64,000 bases of DNA, taken from assembly GCF_036621135.1 (NCBI RefSeq), contig NZ_JAZIBG010000056.1, positions 124,001-188,000 of the forward strand, written 5' to 3'. The number at the start of each line of letters is the position of its first letter. Within the stretch, counting starts at the first letter, position 1. This document shows, piece by piece, positions 26,972-35,724 of the stretch. Below the pieces are notes generated by a model. The model was given only the letters and a program-made list of their open reading frames with translations. It was not told the DNA's origin and did no database searches. The translations under genes were made by a program, and so were the position numbers. This stretch comes from Aquincola agrisoli. GTDB taxonomy: Bacteria; Pseudomonadota; Gammaproteobacteria; Burkholderiales; Burkholderiaceae_C.

Positions 26972-27289
26972 ATGCGGCGCACCCTGGTCAAGTCGCCCAA
27001 GGCCGTCGACGCCGGTGCCTGCACGGCGCTGGAGCAGCTGCCCAACGTCGGCCCCGCGCTGGCGGCCGGCCTGCGGCAGATCGGCATCCAGCACCCACGC
27101 GACCTGCTCGGCCGCGACGCCTTCGTCCTCTACCAGGCGCTGTGCGCCGCCACCGGCAAGCGGCAGGACCCGTGCGTGCTGGACACCTTCATGGCGGTGA
27201 CCGATTTCATGGGCGGTGCCGCGGCCGCGCCGTGGTGGGCCTACACCCCGCAGCGCAAGCGGTTGTACGGCCAGGTCGAGCGCGGCTGA
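26972..27289 (+). CDS. Helix-hairpin-helix protein of the Cdd1/mitomycin-resistance-like family
   Basis: A 105-residue protein with a helix-hairpin-helix motif, LEQLPNVGPALAAGLRQIGI (about residues 20-40), a sequence-independent DNA-binding element. It also has the family's C-terminal signature of DPCVLDTFMAVTDFM and PWWAYTPQRK. Relatives are annotated as pathogenicity-locus Cdd1 or mitomycin resistance proteins, but the biochemical role is unknown. The position 11 bases after lexA suggests SOS-linked expression, which would fit a DNA-repair role. Confidence 0.78.
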   Translation: MRRTLVKSPKAVDAGACTALEQLPNVGPALAAGLRQIGIQHPRDLLGRDAFVLYQALCAATGKRQDPCVLDTFMAVTDFMGGAAAAPWWAYTPQRKRLYGQVERG

Positions 27290-27377
27290 GGCGGTCCGCC
27301 GCCCCACGGGGCAGCGGCCAACAAGCACGGTTACGGGCGCCTTATCGGCGCTTCGCACCGCGGAAGCGGCGCAAAGA

Positions 27378-27842
27378 ATGGCTTTATTCACGAAGCCACG
27401 CGCCGATATCCCGCAGACCATGCTCAACGCCTTCCTGTTCCAAGTACGACGCCTGCGGGTGAGCGGCAGCGCGCGGGTCGAGGTCTGCCCGCCTGCGGTG
27501 CTGTCGTCGGTCGATCCGCTGTGGTCCCGGCTGCTGCGCTGGCTGTCGGCGCCGGCGCCATGGCAAACGGACGTGGTGCCCGCCGCATCGCGCCGGCTGC
27601 AGCGCACCCGTGACGATTTCGTCGCCTGCCTGAAGGACATCGAGACGCCGCAGGCCGGCCTGCTGGCCGACCGCGTGCGCACCGCCCGCTCGCCACGGGA
27701 GCTCTGGCACCTGCGCTCGGCGGTGTTCCAGCTGGTCTCGCTGCACCACAGCCAGCGCGAGGCGTTGCACCGCATGGAACGGCTGAACCGCCACTTCCCG
27801 ACCCGCGCCCCGAAATCCGGCTTCGGCGCGCTCGACGCATGA
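27378..27842 (+). CDS. Uncharacterised small helical protein, paralog of next gene
   Basis: A 154-residue protein I do not recognise. It has no membrane segment or signal peptide and is rich in Arg and Leu. Its second half (RLQRTRDDFVACLKDIE, then LADRVRTARSPRELWHLRSAVFQLVS and MERLNRHFP) aligns by eye with the next protein, so the two are tandem paralogs. The ATG at 27378 was chosen because residues encoded upstream look like non-coding GC-rich sequence. Its stop overlaps the next start (ATGA), indicating coupled translation. Confidence 0.65.
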   Translation: MALFTKPRADIPQTMLNAFLFQVRRLRVSGSARVEVCPPAVLSSVDPLWSRLLRWLSAPAPWQTDVVPAASRRLQRTRDDFVACLKDIETPQAGLLADRVRTARSPRELWHLRSAVFQLVSLHHSQREALHRMERLNRHFPTRAPKSGFGALDA

Positions 27843-28240
27843 ACCCGGTGCCGCTCGTGCCCGCGATCGACCGCCCTCCGGCACGCCGGCCCGCCGCACC
27901 GGGCGAGCCGCGCAACTACACCGTCTCGGGCGGCATGCGCAACATCGCGCCGACCGCCCAGCTGGCGCGCATCGCCGCCCGCCGTGCCTTCGTCGAGACC
28001 AAGCAGGCGTTCATGCAGGTGCTCGCCACGACCGACGCCAGCGCACCCGGCGTGGACTGGCTGCGCAAGCAGGTGCGCAGCGCGCAGACGCCCGAGGACC
28101 TGTGGCTGCTGCGCTCGGCGGTGTTCGAGGTGCTGCGCCACGACGCCCTCAACGGCGCGCGCCTGCGCGAATCGCTGCGGCGCAGCCTGGACGGCGTTTT
28201 CCCCGGCACGTACTTCGCGAGCGGCTTCTCCACGCTCTGA
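27839..28240 (+). CDS. Uncharacterised small helical protein, paralog of preceding gene
   Basis: A 133-residue protein of unknown function. After a Pro/Arg-rich first 35 residues it has RRAFVETKQAFMQVL, then WLRKQVRSAQTPEDLWLLRSAVFEVLR, then SLRRSLDGVFP. The shared core with the preceding gene is VRxAxxPxxLWxLRSAVFxL followed by an amphipathic helix ending in FP. The start overlaps the upstream stop by four bases. The hydroxyacid dehydrogenase gene follows 36 bases after its stop. Confidence 0.65.
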   Translation: MNPVPLVPAIDRPPARRPAAPGEPRNYTVSGGMRNIAPTAQLARIAARRAFVETKQAFMQVLATTDASAPGVDWLRKQVRSAQTPEDLWLLRSAVFEVLRHDALNGARLRESLRRSLDGVFPGTYFASGFSTL

Positions 28241-28276
28241 AGCGGCCGGCGTGGCCGAGGCACAATGCCGGGCCAC

Positions 28277-29284
28277 ATGAACATCATCATCCTCGACGAT
28301 TACCAGGATGCGGTGCGCAAGCTCAAGTGCGCATCGCTGCTCGAGCCGCTGAATGCCAAGGTGTTCACCAACACGGTCAAGGGCATCGGACAACTCTCGG
28401 TGCGCCTGCGCGACGCCGACGTACTGGTGCTGATCCGTGAACGCACCGCGTTCCCCCGGCAACTGCTGGAAAAACTCCCCAAACTCAAGCTGATCTCCCA
28501 GACCGGCAAGGTCGGTTCGCACATCGACGTCGAGGCCTGCACACGCCTGGGCATCGCGGTGGCCGAGGGGGTGGGCTCGCCCATCGCCCCGGCGGAGCTG
28601 ACCTGGGCGCTGATCCTGTCTGCGATGCGGCGGCTGCCCCAGTACATCGGCAACCTGAAGCACGGCGCCTGGCAGCAGTCGGGGCTCAAGGCCGCCGGCA
28701 TGCCGCCCAACTTCGGCGTTGGGCAGGTGTTGCGCGGCAAGACGCTCGGCATCTGGGGCTACGGCCGCATCGGCCAGCTGCTGGCCGGCTACGGCCGGGC
28801 CTTCGGCATGGACGTCATCGTCTGGGGTCGCCAGCCTTCGCTCGACCGGGCGCGCGCCGACGGCCTGGCCACCGCCGTCTCGAAGGAGGCATTCTTCGAG
28901 ACCTGCGACGTGCTGACCCTGCAGCTGCGGCTGAACGACGAGACCCGCGGCATCGTGACGCTGGAAGACCTCTCGCGCATGAAGCCGACCTCGCTCTTCG
29001 TCAACACCTCTCGGGCCGAGCTGGTGGAGGAGAACGCCCTCGTGTCCGGCCTGAACAAGGGCCGCCCGGGCATGGCCGCAGTCGACGTGTTCGAGAGCGA
29101 GCCGATCCTGCAGGGCCATCCGCTGCTGCGGCTGGAGAACGCCGTGTGCACGCCGCACATCGGCTATGTGGAGCAGGACAGCTACGAGCTGTACTTCGGT
29201 GCCGCGTTCCAGAACGTGGTCAATTTCGTCAACCAGCAGCCCACCAACCTGCTCAACCCCGAAGCGCTGAAGGTGCACCGGTGA
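28277..29284 (+). CDS. D-2-hydroxyacid dehydrogenase family protein
   Basis: A 335-residue NAD(P)-dependent dehydrogenase that should interconvert a 2-hydroxyacid and a 2-oxoacid. The N-terminal flavodoxin-like half starts MNIIILDDYQDAVRKL. The nucleotide site is GIWGYGRIGQLLAGYGRAFG. Catalytic residues are visible as Arg in NTSRAELVEENAL, Glu in FESEPI and His in TPHIGYVEQDSYE. The substrate (glyoxylate, hydroxypyruvate, phosphoglycerate or other) cannot be told. An ATG at 28265 is also in frame, but homology begins at 28277. Its stop overlaps the GTG of the MFS gene. Confidence 0.88.
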   Translation: MNIIILDDYQDAVRKLKCASLLEPLNAKVFTNTVKGIGQLSVRLRDADVLVLIRERTAFPRQLLEKLPKLKLISQTGKVGSHIDVEACTRLGIAVAEGVGSPIAPAELTWALILSAMRRLPQYIGNLKHGAWQQSGLKAAGMPPNFGVGQVLRGKTLGIWGYGRIGQLLAGYGRAFGMDVIVWGRQPSLDRARADGLATAVSKEAFFETCDVLTLQLRLNDETRGIVTLEDLSRMKPTSLFVNTSRAELVEENALVSGLNKGRPGMAAVDVFESEPILQGHPLLRLENAVCTPHIGYVEQDSYELYFGAAFQNVVNFVNQQPTNLLNPEALKVHR

Positions 29285-30480
29285 ACGCCGCGCCGGCTGC
29301 CGGCGCCGAGCCTGCCGCCGCGCTGCGCTGGTCCCTGCTCTTCGGCAACTTCGCCATCGGCTGCGGCGTGATGGTGACGGCCGGGTCGCTCAACGACCTG
29401 ACCCGCTCGCTGCAGGTGAGCGTGGCGGTCGGCGGCCAGCTGATCACGATCGCCGCCGTGGTGATGGCGCTGGGCGCCCCGCTGCTGGCGGCCGTGGTCG
29501 GCGGCTGGGACCGCCGCCGGCTGTTGACGCTGTCGCTGGCCTGGTATGCGCTCGGGCACGGGCTGTCGGCACTGATGCCCAGCTATGCGTCGCTCATCCT
29601 CGTGCGGGCGGCCTGTGTGCTGGCGGCAGCGGTGTTCACCCCGCAGGCCGCGGCCTCCATCGCCTGGCTCGCCGCGCCGGCGGCGCGGGGCCGCGCCATC
29701 ACCTTCATCTTCCTCGGCTGGTCGGTCGCCAGCGTGCTGGGCATGCCGCTGCACAGCTTCATCGGCGAGACCTTCGGCTGGCGCTACGCCTTCGGCACCG
29801 TGGGCGTGCTCGCCGCCATCGCCGCGGCGTGGGTCTGGCACGAGGTGCCCGACGGCGTGCGCCCGCCGGCCATGAGCCTGCGGTCGTGGCAGGCGGTGTT
29901 CTCCCATCCCGCCCTGATGGCGGTGGTGCTGGTGACCGCGCTCGCGGCGGCCGGCCAGTTCACCGTGTTCGCGTACTTCGCGCCCTACTACCGGCAGGTG
30001 CTGGGGGCCAGCAGCGCCGAGACGAGCCTGCTCTTCGGCTGGTTCGGCGCGTTCGGCCTGCTGGGCAACCTGCTGCTGTCACGCCATGTCGATCGTTTCG
30101 GCGCCTCGCGCGCCGTCGCGCTGGCGGTGGCGCTGATGGCCGTGTCGATGCTGCTGTGGCCGCTGGCGGCCAGCGTGCCCTTGATGGCGCTGGTGATCAT
30201 GCCCTGGGCGCTCGGCTGCTTCTCCTGCAACTCGGCGCAGCAGGCCCGCCTGGGCCAGGCCGCGCCGGCGTGGGCGCCCGCGCTGATGGCGCTGAACAGC
30301 TCCGCGATCTACCTGGGCCAGGCCGTGGGCGCGGCCGGCGGCGGGGCGCTCGTCGCAGCCCACAGCGGCGAGACGGGTGCGGCCGCCTTCGGATCGTTCC
30401 ACCGCGTCGGCTTTGCCTGGCTCATCGCCGCCCTGGCGCTCAGCGCCTGGGCGTCCCGCCGCCTGCACAGACATGACTGA
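29281..30480 (+). CDS. MFS transporter
   Basis: A 399-residue inner-membrane protein with about twelve hydrophobic helices in two sets of six, the major facilitator layout. The loop after helix 2 has the family-type GGWDRRRLL and the second half repeats it in HVDRFGASRAVA. It resembles the drug/sugar-efflux (AraJ/DHA1-like) group, but the substrate is unknown. The start is a GTG overlapping the dehydrogenase stop (GTGA), and its stop overlaps the next gene (ATGACTGA). Confidence 0.87.
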   Translation: MNAAPAAGAEPAAALRWSLLFGNFAIGCGVMVTAGSLNDLTRSLQVSVAVGGQLITIAAVVMALGAPLLAAVVGGWDRRRLLTLSLAWYALGHGLSALMPSYASLILVRAACVLAAAVFTPQAAASIAWLAAPAARGRAITFIFLGWSVASVLGMPLHSFIGETFGWRYAFGTVGVLAAIAAAWVWHEVPDGVRPPAMSLRSWQAVFSHPALMAVVLVTALAAAGQFTVFAYFAPYYRQVLGASSAETSLLFGWFGAFGLLGNLLLSRHVDRFGASRAVALAVALMAVSMLLWPLAASVPLMALVIMPWALGCFSCNSAQQARLGQAAPAWAPALMALNSSAIYLGQAVGAAGGGALVAAHSGETGAAAFGSFHRVGFAWLIAALALSAWASRRLHRHD

Positions 30481-31072
30481 CACCCCCTCCCCCGTGAACG
30501 TCGCGGCTCCCGTGCGGCGGCCCGAGCGCCCCGGCGACCTGTTCCGCGCCTTCACGCGCATGAGCCTGATGGGCTTCGGCGGCGTGCTGCCGATCGCGCA
30601 GCACGAACTTGTCGAGCGCCTGCAATGGCTGACGCGCGACGAGTTCGTGGAGATGCTCTCGGTCGGCCAGGTGCTGCCCGGGCCCAACGTCGTCAACGTT
30701 GCGCTGATGGTCGGCGACCGCTTCTTCGGCTGGCGGGGCGCCGCCGCGGCGCTCGGCGGCATGCTGGGCGCGCCGCTGCTGCTGGTGATGACGCTGGCGA
30801 TCCTCTATACCGGCTTCGCCGGCCACCCGCTGGTGGCAGGTGCGCTGCGCGGCATGGGCGCCGTGTCCGCGGGGCTGGTGCTGGCCACCGCGCTGAAACT
30901 GCTGCCCACGCTGAAGAAGAACCCGGCCGGCAAGCCCGCCTGCGCCCTGGCCACGCTGCTGACGGTGGCCGCGATCGCCTGGTTGCGCGTGCCGATGGTG
31001 TGGGTGATCGCGCTGCTCGGCGGCAGCTCGGTCGGCTACGCGTGGTGGGCGCTCGGGAGGGTGCGGCGATGA
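30473..31072 (+). CDS. chrA: Chromate transporter ChrA, N-terminal-type short subunit
   Basis: A 199-residue membrane protein forming one half of a split CHR-family transporter that exports chromate. The signature FTRMSLMGFGGVLPIAQHELVE and the VGQVLPGPNVVNVALMVGDRFFGW segment (residues about 28-85) are diagnostic; four or more hydrophobic helices follow. The ATG at 30473 overlaps the MFS stop, and its own stop overlaps the second half (ATGA), so the two halves are made together. Long ChrA proteins are about 400 residues and carry both halves in one chain. Confidence 0.9.
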   Translation: MTDTPSPVNVAAPVRRPERPGDLFRAFTRMSLMGFGGVLPIAQHELVERLQWLTRDEFVEMLSVGQVLPGPNVVNVALMVGDRFFGWRGAAAALGGMLGAPLLLVMTLAILYTGFAGHPLVAGALRGMGAVSAGLVLATALKLLPTLKKNPAGKPACALATLLTVAAIAWLRVPMVWVIALLGGSSVGYAWWALGRVRR

Positions 31073-31623
31073 CCTGGCTCGTCGGACCCCATGCCCTGGG
31101 CGCTGCGGAGTGGCTGGGGCTCTTCGGCCACTTCCTGATGCTGTCGATGCTGGCCATCGGCGGCGCCATCGCGACCGCGCCCGAGATCCATCGCTACGTC
31201 GTCGGCCAGCACGGCTGGCTGACCGATGCCCAGTTCACCGCCTCGGTCGCGCTCGCCCAGGCAGCACCCGGCCCCAACGTGCTGTTCCTGCCGGTGATCG
31301 GTTATGGCGTCGGCGGGCTGGCCGGCGCGGCGGTGGTGCTGGTCGGAAGCCTCATCCCGAGCACGACGCTGGCGCTGCTGGCCACGCGCTGGGGCGCGCA
31401 GCGGCGCAGCAGCCGCGGCGTGCGGGCCTTCGTCGCCGGCATGGCGCCCATCACGCTGGGCCTGCTGCTGTCCACCGGCTGGATCCTCACCGAGCCGTCG
31501 CGGCAGCATGCCGGCTCGGTGGCGCTGGTGCTCGTCACCGTCGCGGTGATGTGGCGCACGAAGACCAGCCCGATCTGGATGGTCGGGCTGGGCGCCGTCG
31601 CCGGCATGCTCGGCTGGGCCTGA
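31069..31623 (+). CDS. chrA: Chromate transporter ChrA, second short subunit
   Basis: A 184-residue membrane protein, the partner half of the split CHR transporter. It repeats the family pattern: FGHFLMLSMLAIGGAIATAPEIHRYVV, then ALAQAAPGPNVLFLPVIGYGVGG, then four hydrophobic helices. It overlaps the upstream subunit by four bases. Its TGA lies within the arm of a palindrome shared with the convergent purL stop. Confidence 0.9.
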   Translation: MTWLVGPHALGAAEWLGLFGHFLMLSMLAIGGAIATAPEIHRYVVGQHGWLTDAQFTASVALAQAAPGPNVLFLPVIGYGVGGLAGAAVVLVGSLIPSTTLALLATRWGAQRRSSRGVRAFVAGMAPITLGLLLSTGWILTEPSRQHAGSVALVLVTVAVMWRTKTSPIWMVGLGAVAGMLGWA

Positions 31624-31644
31624 GCGGCCCGCGGGGGCCGCTCA
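31621..31644. terminator. Hairpin shared by the convergent chrA and purL stops
   Basis: TGAGCGGCC (31621-31629) and GGCCGCTCA (31636-31644) form a perfect 9-base inverted repeat with a 6-base loop. The left arm begins with the chrA stop, and the right arm ends with the purL stop read on the minus strand. There is no T-run on either side, so it may act as a bidirectional 3'-end hairpin more than as a true intrinsic terminator. Confidence 0.5.
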
Positions 31645-34600
31645 GCCCAGCGCGCGCCGTGCGTTGTGGAACATCCTCAGCCACGGGCTGGCCGCGTTCA
31701 CATCCCCACCGGTCCAGCTCATCTGCACGTTGCGGAACACACGCTCCGGGTGCGGCATCAGCACCGTGAAGCGGCCGTCGGGCGTGGTGACGGACGTGAG
31801 GCCCTCGGGGCTGCCGTTCGGGTTGAACGGGTAGGCCTCGGTCGGCTGTCCGGCGGCGTCGACGAAGCGCATCGCACGCTGCACCTTCGCGGCGTCGCCG
31901 CGTTGCGAGAAGTCGGCGAAGCCTTCGCCGTGCGCCACCGCGATCGGCAGGCGGCTGCCCGCCATGCCGGTGAAGAAGAGGCTCGGGCTCTGCAGCACCT
32001 CGACCTGCGCCACGCGCGCCTCGAACTGCTCGCTCTTGTTGCGGGTGAACTTGGGCCAGGCGTCGGCGCCCGGGATGATGGAGGCCAGCGCCGCCATCAT
32101 CTGGCAGCCGTTGCACACGCCCAGCGCCAGCGTGTCGCTGCGGCCGAAGAAGGCCGCGAAGGCTTCGGCGAGCTGCGGGTTGAAGAGGATCGAGCGCGCC
32201 CAGCCTTCGCCGGCGCCCAGCGTGTCGCCGTAGCTGAAGCCGCCGCAGGCGACGAAGCCCTGGAACTGGTCGAGCCGCGCGCGGCCCGACTGCAGGTCGC
32301 TCATGTGCACGTCGTAGGTCTCGAAGCCGGCCAGCGCCATCGCGTAGCTCATCTCGACGTGGCTGTTCACGCCCTGCTCGCGCAGGACCGCCATCTTCGG
32401 CTTCGCGCCGCCGACCAGCGGGGCGAGCGAGGTGGGCTCCTCGGCCGGGTCGAAGCTCAGGTGCCATTGCAGACCGGCGTCGTCGGGCCGGCCGGCCGCG
32501 GCGTGTTCCGCATCAGCGCAGGCGGGGTTGTCGCGCAGGCGCGCGATGCGCCAGCTCACCTCGTCCCAGGCCTGGTGCAGCGCCTGCAGCGGCGCGCTGA
32601 ACACGGCCTTGGCGTCGCGCCACACCTCCACCACGCCGCGCGTGTTGGTCTTGCCGATCACGTGGCTGTGGCGGCTGAGACCATGGGTGCGCAGCACCGC
32701 CAGCACGGCGTCGCGGTCGGCCGAGGCCACCTGCAGCACCGCGCCCAGTTCCTCGTTGAAGAGGGCCTGCAGCGTCAGCTCGTTGCGGCGTTCGCCGACC
32801 TGGCTGGCCCAGTTCTTCGAATCGCCGTACTCGGCGCGGCTGTCGGCGATGCCGTCGCTGTCGGTGACGAGCATGTCGATGTTCAGGCTCACGCCCAGGT
32901 GGCCGGCGAAGGCCATCTCGCACACCGCCGCCCACAGGCCGCCGTCGCTGCGGTCGTGGTAGGCCAGCAGCTTGCGGTCGGCGCGCAGCGCGTTCACCGC
33001 CGTGACCAGCGCCTTCAACTGCGCCGGATCGTCCACGTCGGGCACGGCGTCACCGAACTGGTCCAGCGTCTGCGCGAGGATCGAGCCGCCCATGCGGCGC
33101 CGGCCGGCGCCAAGGTCGATCGCGATCAGCGTGGTGTCGCCTTGCTGCAGTTGCGGCGTCAGGGTGCCGCGCACGTCGTCGAGCGTGACGAAGGCGGTGA
33201 CCACCAGGCTCACCGGCGCGACGACCTGCTTGTCCGTGCCGCCGTCCTGCCAGCGCGTGCGCATCGACAGCGAATCCTTGCCGACCGGCACCCCGATGCC
33301 CAGCGCGGGGCACAGTTCCATGCCGACGGCCTTGACGGTCTCGTACAGCGCGGCGTCCTCGCCGGGCTCCCCGCACGCCGCCATCCAGTTGCAGCTCAGC
33401 TTGATGCGCGACAGCTCGATCGGCGCGGCCAGCAGGTTGGTGACGGCCTCCGCCACCGCCATGCGGCCGGAGGCCGGCGCGTCGAGCGCGGCCAGCGGCG
33501 TGCGCTCGCCCATCGCCATCGCCTCGCCGCGGAAGCCGGCATAGTCGGCCAGCGTGACGGCGCAGTCGGCCACCGGCACCTGCCACGGGCCGACCATCTG
33601 GTCGCGGTGGCTCAGGCCGCCCACGCTGCGGTCGCCGATGGTGATCAGGAAACGCTTGGAAGCCACCGTGGGGTGGCGCAGCACGTCGAACGCGGCCTTC
33701 TCGAGCGACACGCCGGTCAGGTCGAGCGCCGGCAGCGCGCGCGCCACGCGCTTCACGTCGCGGTGCATCTTGGGCGGCTTGCCGAGCAGCACGTCCATCG
33801 GCATGTCGATCACGCGCTCGCCGCCCGGGCCGTCTTCCAGCAGCAGCTCGCGGTCGGCCGTGGCCACGCCCACCACGGCGAAGGGGCAGCGCTCGCGCGC
33901 GGCCATCGCCTCGAAGAGCGGCAGGCCGGCCGGGTCGAGCGCGATCACGTAGCGCTCCTGGCTCTCGTTGCACCACACTTCCTTGGGCGCCAGGCCGGTC
34001 TCCTCGAGCGGCACCTTGCGCAGGTCGAAGGTGGCGCCCTGGCCCGCGCCGTCCACCAGCTCGGGGAAGGCGTTGCTGATGCCGCCGGCGCCCACATCGT
34101 GGATCGCGACGATGGGGTTCTTGTCGCCAAGGGCCCAGCAGTGGTTGATAACCTCCTGCGCGCGGCGTTGGATCTCCGGGTTGCCGCGCTGCACCGAATC
34201 GAAGTCGAGCGCCGCGGTGTTGGTGCCGGCCGCCATCGAGCTGGCGGCGCCGCCGCCCATGCCGATGCGCATGCCGGGGCCGCCGAGCTGGATCAGCAGC
34301 GTGCCTGCGCCGAAGGGCAGCTTCTTGGTCTGATCGGCGCGGATCGAACCCAGGCCGCCCGCGATCATGATGGGCTTGTGGTAGCCGCGGCGCAGGCCGT
34401 CCACCGTCTGCTCATACACGCGGAAGTAGCCCGCGAGGTTGGGCCGGCCGAACTCGTTGTTGAACGCCGCGCCGCCCAGCGGCCCGTCGACCATGATGTC
34501 GAGCGCGCTGGCGATGTGCTCGGGCTTGCCGTAGGGCTGCGCCTCCCAGGGCTCCTGCGTGTCGGGCAGGTGCAGGTTGGAGACGCTGAAGCCGGTGAGG

Positions 34601-35646
34601 CCCGCCTTGGGCCGCGCGCCGCGGCCGGTGGCGCCCTCGTCGCGGATCTCGCCGCCCGCGCCGGTGGCCGCGCCGGGGAATGGGGAGATTGCCGTCGGGT
34701 GGTTGTGCGTCTCCACCTTCATCAGCACGTGCGACAGCTCGGGCCGCGCGGCATACACGGGCGCATTGGTGTAGCCCTGGGGCTGCCAGCGCTCGATGGC
34801 CCCCCCTTCCATCACCGCGGCGTTGTCGTTGTAGGCAATCACGGTCGCCTGCGGGCTGGTCTGCTCGGTGTGGCGGATCATCCCGAACATCGACAGCGGC
34901 TGGCGCTCGCCGTCGATGGTGAAGTCGGCATTGAAGATCTTGTGGCGGCAGTGTTCGCTGTTGGCCTGCGCGAACATCATCAGCTCGACGTCGCTCGGGT
35001 TGCGGGCCAGGCCAGTGAAGGCATCGACGAGGTAGTCGATCTCGTCGTCCGACAGCGCGAGGCCGAACTCGACGTTCGCCTCCTCCAGCGCGGCGCGGCC
35101 GCGGCCCAGCACGTCGACGTGGGCCAGGGGCCTGGCGGGCTGTTCGTCGAACAGGTGCGCGGCGGCGGCGCGCTCGAACGCGACGTTCTCCGTCATGCGG
35201 TCGTGCAGCAGCAGCGCGGCAGCCTGGAGCTCGGCGTCGGCCAGCGGCTTGCTGCCGCCGAGCAGGCCGGTCTTCAACGTGAGGCGGTACTCGGTGACGC
35301 GCTCGACGCGGTGGATGCCCAGGCCGCAGTTGTGCGCGATGTCGGTGGCCTTGCTGGCCCAGGGCGACACGGTGCCCAGGCGCGGCATCACGACGATGAC
35401 GGGCCCTTCCGCCGGGCCGGCATAGGCGTCGCCATAGGTGAGCAGGGCCGCGAGCTTGCCCTGCGCGGCATCGTCCAGCGGCGCGTCGCTCCATACCCAG
35501 TGCACGTGGCGCGCGGCCACGCCGGTGATGCGTGGGCTCACGGCGGCCAGCCGCGCCAGCAGCGCCTGCGCACGGAAAGCCGAGAGGGCGTTGCCGCCCT
35601 CGAAATGCAAGAGATGCTTGGATGAAGTAGGAGAAACGGCAGCCAT
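31642..35646 (-). CDS. purL: Phosphoribosylformylglycinamidine synthase
   Basis: A 1334-residue single-chain PurL that converts FGAR, ATP and glutamine to FGAM in purine synthesis. In order there are an N-terminal PurS-like domain, a linker, two repeated ATP-binding synthase halves (ETHNHPTAISPFPGAATGAGGEIRDEG near residue 300; NPIVAIHDVGAGGISNAFPEL near 510; a second half around DRSDGGLWAAVCEMAF) and a C-terminal class I glutaminase. The glutaminase shows GGFSYGDTLGAGEGW, the nucleophile in LGVCNGCQMM and a late HGEG. Large fused PurL is the usual form in beta- and gammaproteobacteria. The ATG at 35646 is 78 bases from the divergent map start. Confidence 0.97.
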   Translation of the reverse strand: MAAVSPTSSKHLLHFEGGNALSAFRAQALLARLAAVSPRITGVAARHVHWVWSDAPLDDAAQGKLAALLTYGDAYAGPAEGPVIVVMPRLGTVSPWASKATDIAHNCGLGIHRVERVTEYRLTLKTGLLGGSKPLADAELQAAALLLHDRMTENVAFERAAAAHLFDEQPARPLAHVDVLGRGRAALEEANVEFGLALSDDEIDYLVDAFTGLARNPSDVELMMFAQANSEHCRHKIFNADFTIDGERQPLSMFGMIRHTEQTSPQATVIAYNDNAAVMEGGAIERWQPQGYTNAPVYAARPELSHVLMKVETHNHPTAISPFPGAATGAGGEIRDEGATGRGARPKAGLTGFSVSNLHLPDTQEPWEAQPYGKPEHIASALDIMVDGPLGGAAFNNEFGRPNLAGYFRVYEQTVDGLRRGYHKPIMIAGGLGSIRADQTKKLPFGAGTLLIQLGGPGMRIGMGGGAASSMAAGTNTAALDFDSVQRGNPEIQRRAQEVINHCWALGDKNPIVAIHDVGAGGISNAFPELVDGAGQGATFDLRKVPLEETGLAPKEVWCNESQERYVIALDPAGLPLFEAMAARERCPFAVVGVATADRELLLEDGPGGERVIDMPMDVLLGKPPKMHRDVKRVARALPALDLTGVSLEKAAFDVLRHPTVASKRFLITIGDRSVGGLSHRDQMVGPWQVPVADCAVTLADYAGFRGEAMAMGERTPLAALDAPASGRMAVAEAVTNLLAAPIELSRIKLSCNWMAACGEPGEDAALYETVKAVGMELCPALGIGVPVGKDSLSMRTRWQDGGTDKQVVAPVSLVVTAFVTLDDVRGTLTPQLQQGDTTLIAIDLGAGRRRMGGSILAQTLDQFGDAVPDVDDPAQLKALVTAVNALRADRKLLAYHDRSDGGLWAAVCEMAFAGHLGVSLNIDMLVTDSDGIADSRAEYGDSKNWASQVGERRNELTLQALFNEELGAVLQVASADRDAVLAVLRTHGLSRHSHVIGKTNTRGVVEVWRDAKAVFSAPLQALHQAWDEVSWRIARLRDNPACADAEHAAAGRPDDAGLQWHLSFDPAEEPTSLAPLVGGAKPKMAVLREQGVNSHVEMSYAMALAGFETYDVHMSDLQSGRARLDQFQGFVACGGFSYGDTLGAGEGWARSILFNPQLAEAFAAFFGRSDTLALGVCNGCQMMAALASIIPGADAWPKFTRNKSEQFEARVAQVEVLQSPSLFFTGMAGSRLPIAVAHGEGFADFSQRGDAAKVQRAMRFVDAAGQPTEAYPFNPNGSPEGLTSVTTPDGRFTVLMPHPERVFRNVQMSWTGGDVNAASPWLRMFHNARRALG

Positions 35647-35724
35647 GGGTTTCCGCCTGGGCGGCGGCAGGGGGACTGAGGCGGAGCCTGCGATTCTAGG
35701 ATGTCGATGGGATAATCCCGACCC

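Noticed and set aside
31666..35625. A 1319-codon plus-strand frame opposite purL
   Set aside because: Antisense shadow of purL; His/Arg/Ala-rich with no domain.
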